Assembly: GCF_014306625.1 (NCBI RefSeq)
Contig: NZ_JACRYL010000001.1
Coordinates: forward strand, 47,917 to 111,916
Length of the DNA: 64,000 nucleotides
Source of the DNA: Pedobacter fastidiosus
Lineage (GTDB): Bacteria; Bacteroidota; Bacteroidia; Sphingobacteriales; Sphingobacteriaceae
Direction: 5' to 3'
Below, piece by piece: positions 52,214-61,679 of the stretch (within the stretch, counting starts at the first letter, position 1; each line of letters opens with the position of its first letter). The notes beneath the pieces were generated by a model. The model was not told the origin of the DNA and made no database searches. It saw only the letters and a list, made by a program, of their open reading frames with translations. A program made the translations under genes and the position numbers.

Positions 52214-53602
52214 TTATTGTTCCTTACTTTTCTTCATTCCCTCAAATTGTTTTGCAAAAGATTTATCGGCAACTTTTGGCATTTCACGATATTTACCCCA
52301 GCTTTTTTTGAAGAATGTTTTTAGCATAAAGTTTTTAAATTTTCCGCCGAAAAAGTCCATCCATTTACGATTTTGCATCATTCGATTAAACATTCCCCAA
52401 CCAATTTCTTCTACTTTTCCATTGTCATGCGATGTTGCTGCATCTCTACGATTTAACAATAACATTTTATGGATATCGATTTTAACCGGGCAAACTTCAG
52501 AGCATTTTCCGCAAAGACTAGAAGCATAACTTAAATGTTTAAATTCTTCCATCCCTTTTAGGTGGGGCGTAATTACCGAGCCGATTGGACCACTATAAGT
52601 TGTATTATAAGTATGACCACCAATGTTTTTATAAACCGGACAAGCATTTAAGCAAGCACCACAACGAATGCAATATAAACCTTGGCGCTGATCTTTCTGA
52701 GCCAATAAGTTTGTACGTCCATTATCTAAAAGGATAACATACATTTCTTCAGGTCCGTCGGTTTCGTTGGGCTGGCGTGGCCCACTTAAAATGGTATTGT
52801 AAACGGTTAGGTTTTGACCTGTTCCGTGTGAGGCCAATAAGGGCCAGAAAAGATCCAAATCTGCCATAGAAGGGATAATTTTTTCTATCCCAACTACTGC
52901 AATATGAATCTTAGGGAAGGTGGTACTCAAACGGGCATTGCCTTCATTTTCGGTTAAAGCGATACTTCCTGTATCAGCGATTAGAAAATTACCCCCACTA
53001 ATTCCAATATCTGCATTTAAGTACTTATCACGAAGTAATTCTCTAGCCTTTTGAACTAGTTGAGGAGGAGTAGCATCAATTGGTGTTCCAAATTTATCAT
53101 GAAATAACTGTGCAATATCAGTTGCACTAAGGTGCATTGCAGGCGTAACGATGTGGTACGGTGCCTGCCCTAATAATTGAACAATATATTCGCCTAAATC
53201 ACTCTCTAAAGATTCTATATTGTTTTTCTCCAGAAAATCATTCAGATGAATTTCTTCGGTCGTCATCGATTTCGATTTGATAACCGTTTTGCCGTTGTTT
53301 CTTTTAATGATGTTAAGGATTTCCTGTTGCGCTTCTTCGGCATCATTTGCCCAAATTACTTTACCACCTCTGCGCTGAAAATTCGATTCAAATTCTGGCA
53401 AGAACTTGTCGAGATTTTCCATAACCCGCCACTTAACAACATGAGCTTTCTTTTTAGATGCTTCTAGGTTTTCGAATTTAGATAATCCGCGTTCAAAAGC
53501 CACATTGTACTTACCAATATTGTAGTTTATTGTTTTACGGTGTGGTAAATCGAAAGCTTTTTCATCGGATTTCTCTAAAAATTCCTCGGAGGTTTTCATC
53601 AT
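52214..53602 (-). CDS. lutB: LutB-type lactate-utilisation iron-sulfur protein
   Basis: 462 residues. Matches LutB/LldF/YkgF: DUF162 region about 70-290 (KSKSMTTEEIHLNDFLE, DIGISGGNFLIADTGS), then two 4Fe-4S motifs, CIRCGACLNACPVY near 315 and CGKCSEVCPVKI near 365, and a C-terminal DUF3390-like stretch. In the LutABC complex it oxidises L-lactate to pyruvate. lutA and lutC are not adjacent in the window, so a role in that complex rests on family knowledge. Confidence 0.9.
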   Translation of the reverse strand: MMKTSEEFLEKSDEKAFDLPHRKTINYNIGKYNVAFERGLSKFENLEASKKKAHVVKWRVMENLDKFLPEFESNFQRRGGKVIWANDAEEAQQEILNIIKRNNGKTVIKSKSMTTEEIHLNDFLEKNNIESLESDLGEYIVQLLGQAPYHIVTPAMHLSATDIAQLFHDKFGTPIDATPPQLVQKARELLRDKYLNADIGISGGNFLIADTGSIALTENEGNARLSTTFPKIHIAVVGIEKIIPSMADLDLFWPLLASHGTGQNLTVYNTILSGPRQPNETDGPEEMYVILLDNGRTNLLAQKDQRQGLYCIRCGACLNACPVYKNIGGHTYNTTYSGPIGSVITPHLKGMEEFKHLSYASSLCGKCSEVCPVKIDIHKMLLLNRRDAATSHDNGKVEEIGWGMFNRMMQNRKWMDFFGGKFKNFMLKTFFKKSWGKYREMPKVADKSFAKQFEGMKKSKEQ

Positions 53603-53646
53603 ATCTCAAAGATAGGAATTTCTATTGCCAGCAAAAGTATTGTGCA

Positions 53647-53677
53647 TAAAAAAGCCCCGATGAAAATGTCGGGGCTT
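53647..53677 (-). terminator. Terminator of the DUF2281 gene
   Basis: AAGCCCCGA / TCGGGGCTT stem with T run on the minus strand. The stop codon of the gene overlaps the stem. Nearly identical to the terminator at 53964. Confidence 0.88.
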
Positions 53678-53894
53678 AAATATTTTGATCATTACATTTA
53701 AAATCATTTAGAGGTTCGTCAAAATCGGAGCTCATTTTCATCTTTCCTTTTAATAAGCCAATTTTTCTTTTTTTATTTTCCTCTAAATCATTCTTTGTTT
53801 TTTTCTGTAAGATGAAATCGATAAAATCCTCTACTTCTTGTTGATAAGCAGTGGGTATCATCTTAATCTTTTCAAAAATTTGCGCTTGACTCAT
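53676..53894 (-). CDS. Orphan DUF2281 protein (antitoxin-like)
   Basis: 72 residues from ATG 53894; a TTG at 53912 would add six. The pattern IPTAYQQEVEDFIDFILQKK then KRKIGLLKGKMKMSSDFDEPLNDF is typical of DUF2281 antitoxins, normally followed by a PIN toxin. Here no toxin follows; the gene ends in a terminator. It may be a solitary remnant of a toxin-antitoxin pair. Confidence 0.75.
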   Translation of the reverse strand: MSQAQIFEKIKMIPTAYQQEVEDFIDFILQKKTKNDLEENKKRKIGLLKGKMKMSSDFDEPLNDFKCNDQNI

Positions 53895-53963
53895 AAGTTT
53901 TGATTTAATCAAAAATAATATTTTTAAATTGATATTTCAAACTGATTATGATAAGATACTAAA

Positions 53964-53993
53964 AGCAAAAGCCCCGATGAAATGTCGGGGCTT
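53964..53993 (-). terminator. Terminator of the M28 gene
   Basis: AAGCCCCGA / TCGGGGCTT stem, 7-nt loop, then TTTTGCTTTT on the minus strand. It shares GGGGCTTAAATATTTTGA with the terminator 300 bp away. Confidence 0.88.
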
Positions 53994-54009
53994 AAATATT
54001 TTGACTGTA

Positions 54010-55647
54010 TTAATTCTTTGGATTTCCTTTGCCATCCATATCAACTAATGGACGTTTGGCCTGATTAGCCAACTCCCAAGCGATATAATAAGTTAGGTGC
54101 GCTCTTTTTGCCAATAACGGGAAGTTAATTTTGCTTATTTCGTCACCCGGTCTGTGATAATCTTGTTGCAACATTCCATCATAATAGAAAATAATTGGAA
54201 TGCCCAGTTTAGCAAAATTGTAGTGATCCGAACGGTAATAAATACGCTCTGTATCTTTCGGATCATCATATTTAAAATCCAATTTCATTTTGGTGTAGGT
54301 TGCATTAACTCTATCTTGTAAAGTAGCTAAGTCGCTACTTAACATTTTTGAACCCACTGAATATATATAGTTTGCAGAATCTGGTTTGCCCAAATATTCT
54401 TCACCAATTCTACCAATCATATCCGTATTTAAATCAGCAATTGTATTTTCTACAGGGAATATAGGGTGCTCAGAATACCACTCAGAACCCCAAAGTCCTT
54501 TTTCTTCACCAACAACCGTCATAAAAAGGATGCTACGTTTTGAACCTTTACCAGCCTTTTTTGCATCAGTAAAAGCTTTAGCCATTAGCAATACGCCGGT
54601 TGTACCAGATCCATCATCATCGGCGCCATTATTAATTTTATCTGGTCCTTCAACTTCTGGAGTAATTCCAATATGATCGTAATGGCCGGTTAAAACTAAA
54701 ACTTCTTTTTTTAATGTGGGATCTGTACCTTCTAAAAACCCCAATACGTTTTCGCAACGTACTGGCGTTTCTTTTTTCATTGCACTTGCCGAAACAGCAA
54801 CATTTAAAGTTTGCGAAGCAGGTTTCATCGTTTCAGCAATTTTTTTCTGTACAGCTTCAACTGAAGTATTTGCTGTTTTCAGAATTTCATTCGCTGTAGC
54901 GGTAGAAATAGAAATCGATGTAAAAGGATTTTGCTTTTTCATTCGATCGATATTCTCCTGAGTTTTCATAACATTCGATCCACCTGTATAAGAAGCCTTG
55001 CGATCTTCCGTCATGTTATCTAAACTAGGGTCGATTAAAATAACTGCTTTTGCTTTGTTTTGAGCTAAGAAAGTCATCTTTTTAGCACGAGCCATCATTG
55101 CTTGGCGTCTTTCTACTTTATCACCAGATTTAGCCGTTGGATCTCCAGCAGCAAACATCAAAACTACTTTTCCTTCAACATTAACGCCTTCGAAATCGTT
55201 GTAAGTATCCTTTGTTAAACCATATCCAACAAAAACAATCTCATTCGAACTGAAAGTGAAACCACTTAAGCCAACAGAATTACTTGGGATAACAAAATCT
55301 TTGTAAGCTTCTTTTGGCTGGCCATTAATGGTAAACATACTTTCGCTCACGCTAAAGTTTGCTAAGTCTATTTTTTGAAAATAGCCCCCATCAACCGGAC
55401 CCTTTAAACCTAAAGATTTAAAATAATCGCGGATATAATCTGCAGCCATCCAAGCGCCTTTTTTTCCTGTCTCACGACCTTCATAAGCATCAGATGCCAG
55501 TACAGAAAGGTGTTTATACGCATTTTCTGGGCTAATGGCTTTACTAAACTTTATTGCATCCTTATTGGGTACAAGTGGTTTAATTTGAGCAAAGCAACCA
55601 GCACTAAGTATTGATGCCAAGCCCAGAGTTAGAAATTTTTTATTCAT
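54010..55647 (-). CDS. Secreted M28 peptidase with PA-like insert
   Basis: 545 residues. Signal peptide about 1-20; PA-like insertion about 140-250; M28 zinc site: TGHYDHIG near 322, NGADDDGSGTTGVLL, GEEKGLWGSEW near 385, LNTDMIGR, and a final His in DYHRPGDEIS near 515. Probably a periplasmic aminopeptidase or carboxypeptidase. It is larger than, and different in domain layout from, the M28 protein at 9833. Confidence 0.92.
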   Translation of the reverse strand: MNKKFLTLGLASILSAGCFAQIKPLVPNKDAIKFSKAISPENAYKHLSVLASDAYEGRETGKKGAWMAADYIRDYFKSLGLKGPVDGGYFQKIDLANFSVSESMFTINGQPKEAYKDFVIPSNSVGLSGFTFSSNEIVFVGYGLTKDTYNDFEGVNVEGKVVLMFAAGDPTAKSGDKVERRQAMMARAKKMTFLAQNKAKAVILIDPSLDNMTEDRKASYTGGSNVMKTQENIDRMKKQNPFTSISISTATANEILKTANTSVEAVQKKIAETMKPASQTLNVAVSASAMKKETPVRCENVLGFLEGTDPTLKKEVLVLTGHYDHIGITPEVEGPDKINNGADDDGSGTTGVLLMAKAFTDAKKAGKGSKRSILFMTVVGEEKGLWGSEWYSEHPIFPVENTIADLNTDMIGRIGEEYLGKPDSANYIYSVGSKMLSSDLATLQDRVNATYTKMKLDFKYDDPKDTERIYYRSDHYNFAKLGIPIIFYYDGMLQQDYHRPGDEISKINFPLLAKRAHLTYYIAWELANQAKRPLVDMDGKGNPKN

Positions 55648-55681
55648 TATTTTTATAAAAAGTTAGTTGAAACATTGTTGC

Positions 55682-56119
55682 TTAACAAGATATTTTATCA
55701 ACCCTGTTTTGATGACGACCACCCTCAAACGCAGTATTTAAAAAAGTAGTTGTAATCTCTTTCGCAAGTTCTTCTGATACAAATCTTGCAGGAATGCATA
55801 AAATGTTTGCATTGTTATGTTTGCGAACTAAAGATGCAACTTCAATTTCCCAACATAAACCCGCTCTAATATTTTGATGTTTGTTTGCAGTAATGGCTAC
55901 ACCATTTGCAGATCCACACAGTAAAATGCCATATTCAAATTCGCCACTTTCTACAGCCGAAGCAACAGGATGGGCGAAATCTGGATAATCTACAGAATCA
56001 AGTGAATAAGTTCCAAAATCTTTAACCTCATAATCAATAAGGAAATTCTTTAAAACTTCTTTGTACTCAAATCCTGCATGATCTGCACCAATAGCAATTT
56101 TTATTTTTGTATCAGACAT
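55682..56119 (-). CDS. rpiB: Ribose-5-phosphate isomerase B
   Basis: 145 residues from ATG 56119 (MSDTKIKIAIGADHAG); a TTG two codons earlier is less likely. It interconverts ribose-5-phosphate and ribulose-5-phosphate. The N-terminal ADHAGFEYK, YPDFAHPVA, the active-site Cys in LLCGSANGVAITANK near 70, and GRHQNRVDKI at the end are diagnostic. It is downstream of tatC, 45 bp apart, likely cotranscribed. Confidence 0.93.
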   Translation of the reverse strand: MSDTKIKIAIGADHAGFEYKEVLKNFLIDYEVKDFGTYSLDSVDYPDFAHPVASAVESGEFEYGILLCGSANGVAITANKHQNIRAGLCWEIEVASLVRKHNNANILCIPARFVSEELAKEITTTFLNTAFEGGRHQNRVDKISC

Positions 56120-56164
56120 TGCCAAATTTATAGAGAATTATGAAATCTATTCGTAATGTTTTTG

Positions 56165-57046
56165 TTAGTTAGCATAAAATGCTGCCTCAGCTTTTTTCTT
56201 CTTTCTTTCGATGTATGCAGATACGAAAATACTCAACTCATATAGTAAAAACAGCGGTGTTGCAACAATTAACATCGTCATAATATCGGGAGTAGGCGTA
56301 ACAATTGCTGCAATAATTAAGATGATTACGGCTGCGTATCTTCTGCTCGATCTCATCAACTTTGGTGTCATTAATCCTAACTTAGAAAGGATAAAGATAA
56401 TAACCGGAAGTTCAAAAATAATCCCAGTACCTAAAGTTAGAGTAGAAACCGATGATAAGTAAGAATCAACAGTGAAAGTGTTTTTAATTTCTGCACTCAC
56501 AGTGTATCCGGTTAAAAAGTTAACTGAGAGTGGACAAACCACGAAATACCCGAACAAAATTCCTATGATAAAAAGCATAGAAGCAAAGAATACAAAACCA
56601 CTGGCCGATTTACGTTCCTTATCATGAAGGGCTGGTTTAATAAAACGCCAAATTTCCCAAAGTAAGTATGGAAAGCCTGCAACGATACCACACATTACAC
56701 AAACATTTAATTGCAGGTTAAATTGACCGGCCATCTCCGTGTTGATAATCTCACCATTAATTTTGGTGATACACATATCCTTACCTAGCGATGGAAAGTG
56801 CTCAACAAGCTTACACATCATTCTGTAAGTCCAGAAATCTGGTTTCTTTGGACCGAAAATTACTTTGTCTAAAATTTCTTCATTAAAATAGAAAGCGATC
56901 CCGGTAAATACACCGATTGCAATAACTGCTCTGATTAAATGCTTACGTAATACGTCTAGGTGATCGAAAAAAGACATTTCTGCCTCTAAGGTTGTTCCTT
57001 TATTCCCGATCGCTTTTAAAAGGGATGTTTTTTTAGTGTCGCTCAT
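56165..57046 (-). CDS. tatC: Sec-independent translocase subunit TatC
   Basis: 293 residues. TatC forms the receptor of the twin-arginine export complex in the inner membrane. The N-terminal MSFFDHLDVLRKHLIRA motif, six hydrophobic segments and the conserved GFPYLLWEIWRFIKPAL segment are present. The first periplasmic loop (about 55-105) is longer than in E. coli, as is usual in Bacteroidota. A terminator-like hairpin lies only 14 bp before its ATG. Confidence 0.93.
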   Translation of the reverse strand: MSDTKKTSLLKAIGNKGTTLEAEMSFFDHLDVLRKHLIRAVIAIGVFTGIAFYFNEEILDKVIFGPKKPDFWTYRMMCKLVEHFPSLGKDMCITKINGEIINTEMAGQFNLQLNVCVMCGIVAGFPYLLWEIWRFIKPALHDKERKSASGFVFFASMLFIIGILFGYFVVCPLSVNFLTGYTVSAEIKNTFTVDSYLSSVSTLTLGTGIIFELPVIIFILSKLGLMTPKLMRSSRRYAAVIILIIAAIVTPTPDIMTMLIVATPLFLLYELSIFVSAYIERKKKKAEAAFYAN

Positions 57047-57049
57047 GTT

Positions 57050-57087
57050 GAAAACAAAAATACCATTCTATTTGAATAGAATGGTAT
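57050..57087 (-). terminator. Strong hairpin plus T run directly before tatC
   Basis: Perfect 12-bp stem ATACCATTCTAT / ATAGAATGGTAT with TTGA loop (57060-57087), followed on the minus strand by TTTTTGTTTT and then the tatC ATG. It probably ends the LVIVD transcript; its placement in the tatC leader also fits attenuation. Confidence 0.82.
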
Positions 57088-57223
57088 GTACGTGCTAAAT
57101 ATAGAAATAGTTTATATTATTATGAGAAATAGCTGTAAAAATAGAATTAAACTAAAGAAAAACCTGTGATTTAATTGTTGAAACTTTGAATGCCAAACAG
57201 TTTCATTTTAGAAATAGCTGTAA

Positions 57224-58429
57224 TTAATTTTTCACCTTAATTACACTTAACTGTTTTAAATTTTTAGCATCAGTATAATTAAATTGATAAATTCCATCTT
57301 CGCCAGTAACAATTAAGGATTTTGGGCCGGCTATTACATCAAAACTTTTAATATTATTTAAATGTTGAAGCAAGTTATCTCCAACTTTATTTTTATCTGC
57401 AATGTTAAAGCTCTTAATTCCAAAATTACCTTCGCAAAGAAATAAATTATCGCCACTAACGCTTAAGCCGTGTGGATTTTGCATCGGGAAAACCGAAACT
57501 TGCTTTGGTTTGGTTGGGTCTTCAATATCCACAACTTCCAATTGATTACTTGCCTGCCTACAATTATTACCTGTTCTGAGGGTAACATAAGCATATTTTC
57601 CTTGTACAACTACAGGATCACATGCAAAAACATGGCTGTAAGTAGATAATCTTATAGGATTTGCAGCATCAATTGCGCTAAAAATATGCATCCCCGTATT
57701 CGTCCCGATAAACAATTTGTTTTCGTAAGGAAAAATAGTTTCAACGCCCCATCCTAAATTGATTGATTTTACAAATAATGGATTCGCTGCCGTTTTCACA
57801 TCAAAAAGACTTAAATCATTAACACCCACAGTGTATAAATAGTCGCTCATTAAAGTAAATCTTGCCATTGAGCCACCTTGTCCAGAAGAACTACTTTGCA
57901 TTGAAGAAATACTTGAGTAGGCCGCATCGTACATTTTCCCTTTATTAGCCTTCTCTTTCTTCACTAAAGTATCTTTATAAGTGTAAAGATATTTTCCATT
58001 ACCTGCCGTATATAACTGTTTAAAAACATCCGTTACTCTTTTAACTTGTTTAATATTGCTCATGTTTGAAAGATCAAAGGCAAGCAAATCAATAAAATTA
58101 TCAGCGTAAAGAATATTATTGTGAATGGCTAAATCTACATTTCCTGGGATTTGTAAAAAAGCCACATTTGTTGGGGCACTTGGGTTGGAATTATTATAGA
58201 TATGAATGCCCTCATTAGGCTCGTTAATGAACAGATAATCATTATAAATGTAAATTTTACCTGTTTTTTTTGCTTGAAAAGCTTTAGTCATGCCTACTGG
58301 CAAAGCTCTCATTTCTTCAACAGATATCATTTTTACAATCTGGATCAGTTCGTATTCATCTTTTTTGCATTGCGTAAATAGTGCAAAAACGAGTAGGAGC
58401 ATAAACGCGTTAATTAGATTTTTTTTCAT
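57224..58429 (-). CDS. LVIVD-repeat lipoprotein
   Basis: 401 residues with a lipoprotein signal (Cys in LFTQCKKDE near 21). The body is a beta-propeller of LVIVD-type repeats: GIHIYNNSNPSAP, LLAFDLSNMSNIKQV, DLSLFDVKTAANPLF, GMHIFSAIDAANPIRL, LEVVDIEDPTKPKQV, GIKSFNIADKNKV. Cell-surface or outer-membrane location is likely. Function unknown. Confidence 0.87.
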   Translation of the reverse strand: MKKNLINAFMLLLVFALFTQCKKDEYELIQIVKMISVEEMRALPVGMTKAFQAKKTGKIYIYNDYLFINEPNEGIHIYNNSNPSAPTNVAFLQIPGNVDLAIHNNILYADNFIDLLAFDLSNMSNIKQVKRVTDVFKQLYTAGNGKYLYTYKDTLVKKEKANKGKMYDAAYSSISSMQSSSSGQGGSMARFTLMSDYLYTVGVNDLSLFDVKTAANPLFVKSINLGWGVETIFPYENKLFIGTNTGMHIFSAIDAANPIRLSTYSHVFACDPVVVQGKYAYVTLRTGNNCRQASNQLEVVDIEDPTKPKQVSVFPMQNPHGLSVSGDNLFLCEGNFGIKSFNIADKNKVGDNLLQHLNNIKSFDVIAGPKSLIVTGEDGIYQFNYTDAKNLKQLSVIKVKN

Positions 58430-58535
58430 AATTCGAGGGTTTTAATATAGAAACGTAAGCCATTGCTAAAACGCTACAAATTAGTGCATTAATTTTAAGA
58501 AGGATTAAATCTCGCTCTACAAAATAGCCCTAAAA

Positions 58536-58569
58536 CAAAAAGAAGTCAAGCGGTTAAACTTGACTTCTT
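58536..58569 (-). terminator. Terminator of the acc operon
   Basis: Perfect 11-bp stem AAGAAGTCAAG / CTTGACTTCTT, 8-nt loop, then TTTTTGTTTT on the minus strand, 21 bp after the accC stop. Confidence 0.92.
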
Positions 58570-58589
58570 CAAAAATATTTAGAATCTCT

Positions 58590-59936
58590 TTATTGCGAAT
58601 CAACAAATTCAAATGTTTCCATAAACTTTGTTGTGAAGTTTCCAGCCCTAAAGTTTGGATCTTTCATCAATTGCAAATGGAAAGGAATGGTTGTTTTAAC
58701 ACCTTCGATTACAAATTCTCCTAAAGCACGCTCCATTGTACAGATTGCTTCTTCTCTGGTTTGTGCAACGCAGATCAGTTTTGCAATCATCGAATCGTAG
58801 TTTGATGGAATCTGATAACCAGCATAAACATGGGTATCAACACGAACACCATGACCTCCTGGAGAGTGAAAATTTGTAATTCTTCCAGGTGATGGACGGA
58901 AATTATTTGCTGGATCTTCAGCATTTATCCGGCATTCAATTGCATGCATATCAGGGAAATAATTTTTGCCCGATATTGGAATTCCTGCAGCAACTTTAAT
59001 CTGTTCTTTAATTAAATCGAAATTGATTACTTCTTCCGTAACCGGATGCTCTACCTGAATCCGCGTATTCATTTCCATAAAGTAGAAGTTGCGGTGTTTA
59101 TCAACCAAAAATTCGATTGTACCAGCACCTTCATAATTTACAGCGGTTGCGCCTTTAATTGCTGCTTCGCCCATTCTAACCCGAAGTTCATCCGTCATAA
59201 ATGGCGAAGGAGATTCTTCTACCAATTTTTGGTGACGGCGTTGAATAGAGCAATCACGTTCTGATAAATGGCAAGCTTTTCCATATTGATCTCCAATAAT
59301 TTGAATCTCAATGTGGCGTGGGTCTTCAATATATTTTTCTAAATATAAACCATCATTACCAAAGGCTGCACCAGATTCTTGGCGAGCACTATCCCATGCA
59401 TTTTCAAAATCTTCATCTTTCCAAACCACACGCATCCCTCTACCGCCACCACCGGCAGTAGCTTTAAGAATAACAGGATAGCCCATTTCGTTGGCAATTA
59501 CGATCCCTTCTTTAACGCTATTTAACAAACCTTCAGAACCTGGAATAGTTGGTACACCAGCAATTTTCATGGTTTCTTTAGCAGAGGCTTTATCGCCCAT
59601 ACCGTTAATTTGCTCAGGTGTTGCGCCAATAAATTTAATCCCGTACTCGCGACAGATATTCGAAAACTTAGCATTTTCAGATAAGAATCCATATCCTGGG
59701 TGAATGGCATCAGCATTTGTTAATTCTGCTGCTGAAATGATATTTGGAATATTTAAATAAGAATCTTTACTAGGCGGGGGGCCAATACAAACAGCCTCAT
59801 CAGCAAAACGTACGTGTAAACTTTCGCGATCTGCGGTAGAGTAAACAGCAACCGTTTTGATGCCCATTTCCTTACAGGTACGGATAATACGCAAAGCGAT
59901 TTCTCCCCTGTTGGCAATTAGTATTTTTTTAAACAT
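58590..59936 (-). CDS. accC: Acetyl-CoA carboxylase, biotin carboxylase subunit
   Basis: 448 residues. It carboxylates biotin on AccB with ATP and bicarbonate. The N-terminal [20 protein letters not shown]-grasp loop [14 protein letters not shown] near 159, [11 protein letters not shown] near 230 and [13 protein letters not shown] near 285 are diagnostic. It is the last gene of the fatty-acid cluster, 112 bp after accB with an inverted repeat in between. Confidence 0.96.
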   Translation of the reverse strand: MFKKILIANRGEIALRIIRTCKEMGIKTVAVYSTADRESLHVRFADEAVCIGPPPSKDSYLNIPNIISAAELTNADAIHPGYGFLSENAKFSNICREYGIKFIGATPEQINGMGDKASAKETMKIAGVPTIPGSEGLLNSVKEGIVIANEMGYPVILKATAGGGGRGMRVVWKDEDFENAWDSARQESGAAFGNDGLYLEKYIEDPRHIEIQIIGDQYGKACHLSERDCSIQRRHQKLVEESPSPFMTDELRVRMGEAAIKGATAVNYEGAGTIEFLVDKHRNFYFMEMNTRIQVEHPVTEEVINFDLIKEQIKVAAGIPISGKNYFPDMHAIECRINAEDPANNFRPSPGRITNFHSPGGHGVRVDTHVYAGYQIPSNYDSMIAKLICVAQTREEAICTMERALGEFVIEGVKTTIPFHLQLMKDPNFRAGNFTTKFMETFEFVDSQ

Positions 59937-59951
59937 AATTTTTTAATTGAT

Positions 59952-60043
59952 GATTACACCGATGGAAAGGATTACACCGATTTTTTATGATTTTATTCTG
60001 AAATAATTTTAATCAGTGTAATCATCTTTAAATCTGTGAAATC
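59952..60043. repeat. GATTACACCGAT / ATCAGTGTAATC inverted repeats between accB and accC
   Basis: Two direct copies of GATTACACCGAT (59952 and 59970) face AATCAGTGTAATC (60011) and AAATCTGTGAAATC (60030). This is a decayed palindromic repeat inside the accB-accC operon. A single AAATCTGTGTAATC is also at 25415. Confidence 0.7.
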
Positions 60044-60048
60044 AATTT

Positions 60049-60525
60049 CTAAATAGGTTCTACTAAAAATAACGGTTGATCATATTCTACTGGAGATGCA
60101 TTATCTACCAGTATTTTAACAATACGACCAGAAACTTCACTTTCAATTTCGTTGAAAAGTTTCATTGCTTCGATAATACAGATTACTTTACCAGTACCAA
60201 TTTCATCGCCAACATTAACAAACATTGGTTTATCAGGGCTTGCAGAACGGTAAAAAGTACCAATCATTGGCGATTTAACTGTAATGTATTTTGATGTATC
60301 CTCTGCAGCAGGCACGGCCGGTGTATCGGCAGTTGGTGCAGTTGGAGCAGTAGCAACTGGAGCTGCAGCTTGTAAAAGCGGTGCTTGTGGCATTGTTGCA
60401 TGCACAACAGTTGGTGCTTGGTTTGTTTTAATCGTAATTTTGAAGTTTTCTTGCTCAATCGCAACCTCATTTACTCCAGAACGAGAAACAAATTTAATCA
60501 GTTCCTGTATTTGTTTGATATCCAT
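60049..60525 (-). CDS. accB: Biotin carboxyl carrier protein of acetyl-CoA carboxylase
   Basis: 158 residues. N-terminal helix ([21 protein letters not shown]), Ala/Pro-rich linker (about 45-80), then the biotinyl domain with the lysine in [14 protein letters not shown] about 35 residues from the end; KL replaces the more common KM of E. coli. It carries biotin between AccC and the carboxyltransferase. Confidence 0.95.
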   Translation of the reverse strand: MDIKQIQELIKFVSRSGVNEVAIEQENFKITIKTNQAPTVVHATMPQAPLLQAAAPVATAPTAPTADTPAVPAAEDTSKYITVKSPMIGTFYRSASPDKPMFVNVGDEIGTGKVICIIEAMKLFNEIESEVSGRIVKILVDNASPVEYDQPLFLVEPI

Positions 60526-60671
60526 TTTTTAGGCTAGTTATGTAAAAAATAGTGTTAATGAATTAACTAAGTTATACTTTTTTTGTTTTAATTTTTTCTT
60601 TTCAATTGGTTTAGAGTTGATGGAAGTAGTTCATGGTTTATTGCCAGTAGCTATCAACTATCGTCTCCAAG

Positions 60672-61670
60672 CTAGTTGCTATCGTAAGCCCATTTAAGGT
60701 AAATTGATCCCCATGTAAATCCACCGCCAAAGGCTGCCAATACAATGTTATCTCCTTTTTTTAATCTGCTTTCCCATTCCCATAAACATAATGGAATAGT
60801 TCCATTAGTTGTGTTGCCGTAGCGTTCAATGTTAATCATAACCTTATCAGTTGTAACTCCCATTCGGTTCGCAGTAGCATCGATAATGCGTTTATTTGCT
60901 TGGTGAGGCACCAACCATGCAACATCATCGGCCGTTAAACCATTGCGTTCCATAATCTCTGCAGCAACATCTGCCATATTAGTCACGGCAAATTTAAACA
61001 CCGTTGGACCTTCTTGGTGCGCATAGTGTAATTTTGCATCAATACTTTCATGAGTTGCTGGTATAACAGATCCTCCAGCCTTCATACCTAAGAAATCTCT
61101 TCCAGAACCATCGGTTCTTAAAATAGAATCCAAAACACCTAAGCCTTCTTCATTTGGTTCAAGCAAAGCACAACCACAACCATCACCAAAAATGATACAA
61201 GTTGTACGGTCTTCGTAATTGATTATAGATGACATTTTATCGCCACCAACCACTAATACTTTTTTGTGTCTTCCTGATTCTATAAATGATGCACCTGTTG
61301 ATAAGCCAAAAATAAACCCAGAACACGCTGCCTGTAAATCGTAACCCCAAGCGTTTGTCGCTCCTATTTTATCAGCTAGAACATTTGCTGTAGCAGGGAA
61401 AGTGAAATCTGGGGTAGTGGTGCAAAAAATAATCAGTTCGATTTCTTTGGCATCAATTCCTCTCTTTTTAAGCAAACCGTTTACCGCATGTACGGCCATA
61501 TCCGAAGTACCTAAACCTTCTCCTTTTAAAATTCTACGTTCTTTAATTCCTGTTCTGCTGGTTATCCATTCATCCGAAGTATCAACCATGGTTTCTAACT
61601 CTGCGTTTGTAAGCACATAGTCTGGGACGTAACCATTTACTGCCGTAATAGCAGCGTGAATTTTACTCAT
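60672..61670 (-). CDS. fabH: Beta-ketoacyl-ACP synthase III
   Basis: 332 residues. It starts fatty-acid chains by condensing acetyl-CoA with malonyl-ACP. Active-site Cys in [11 protein letters not shown] near 114, His in [10 protein letters not shown] near 257 and Asn in [14 protein letters not shown] near 287; the N-terminal [14 protein letters not shown] is typical. It is 9 bp downstream of plsX, so tightly coupled. Confidence 0.95.
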   Translation of the reverse strand: MSKIHAAITAVNGYVPDYVLTNAELETMVDTSDEWITSRTGIKERRILKGEGLGTSDMAVHAVNGLLKKRGIDAKEIELIIFCTTTPDFTFPATANVLADKIGATNAWGYDLQAACSGFIFGLSTGASFIESGRHKKVLVVGGDKMSSIINYEDRTTCIIFGDGCGCALLEPNEEGLGVLDSILRTDGSGRDFLGMKAGGSVIPATHESIDAKLHYAHQEGPTVFKFAVTNMADVAAEIMERNGLTADDVAWLVPHQANKRIIDATANRMGVTTDKVMINIERYGNTTNGTIPLCLWEWESRLKKGDNIVLAAFGGGFTWGSIYLKWAYDSN

Positions 61671-61679
61671 TTTAATAAA

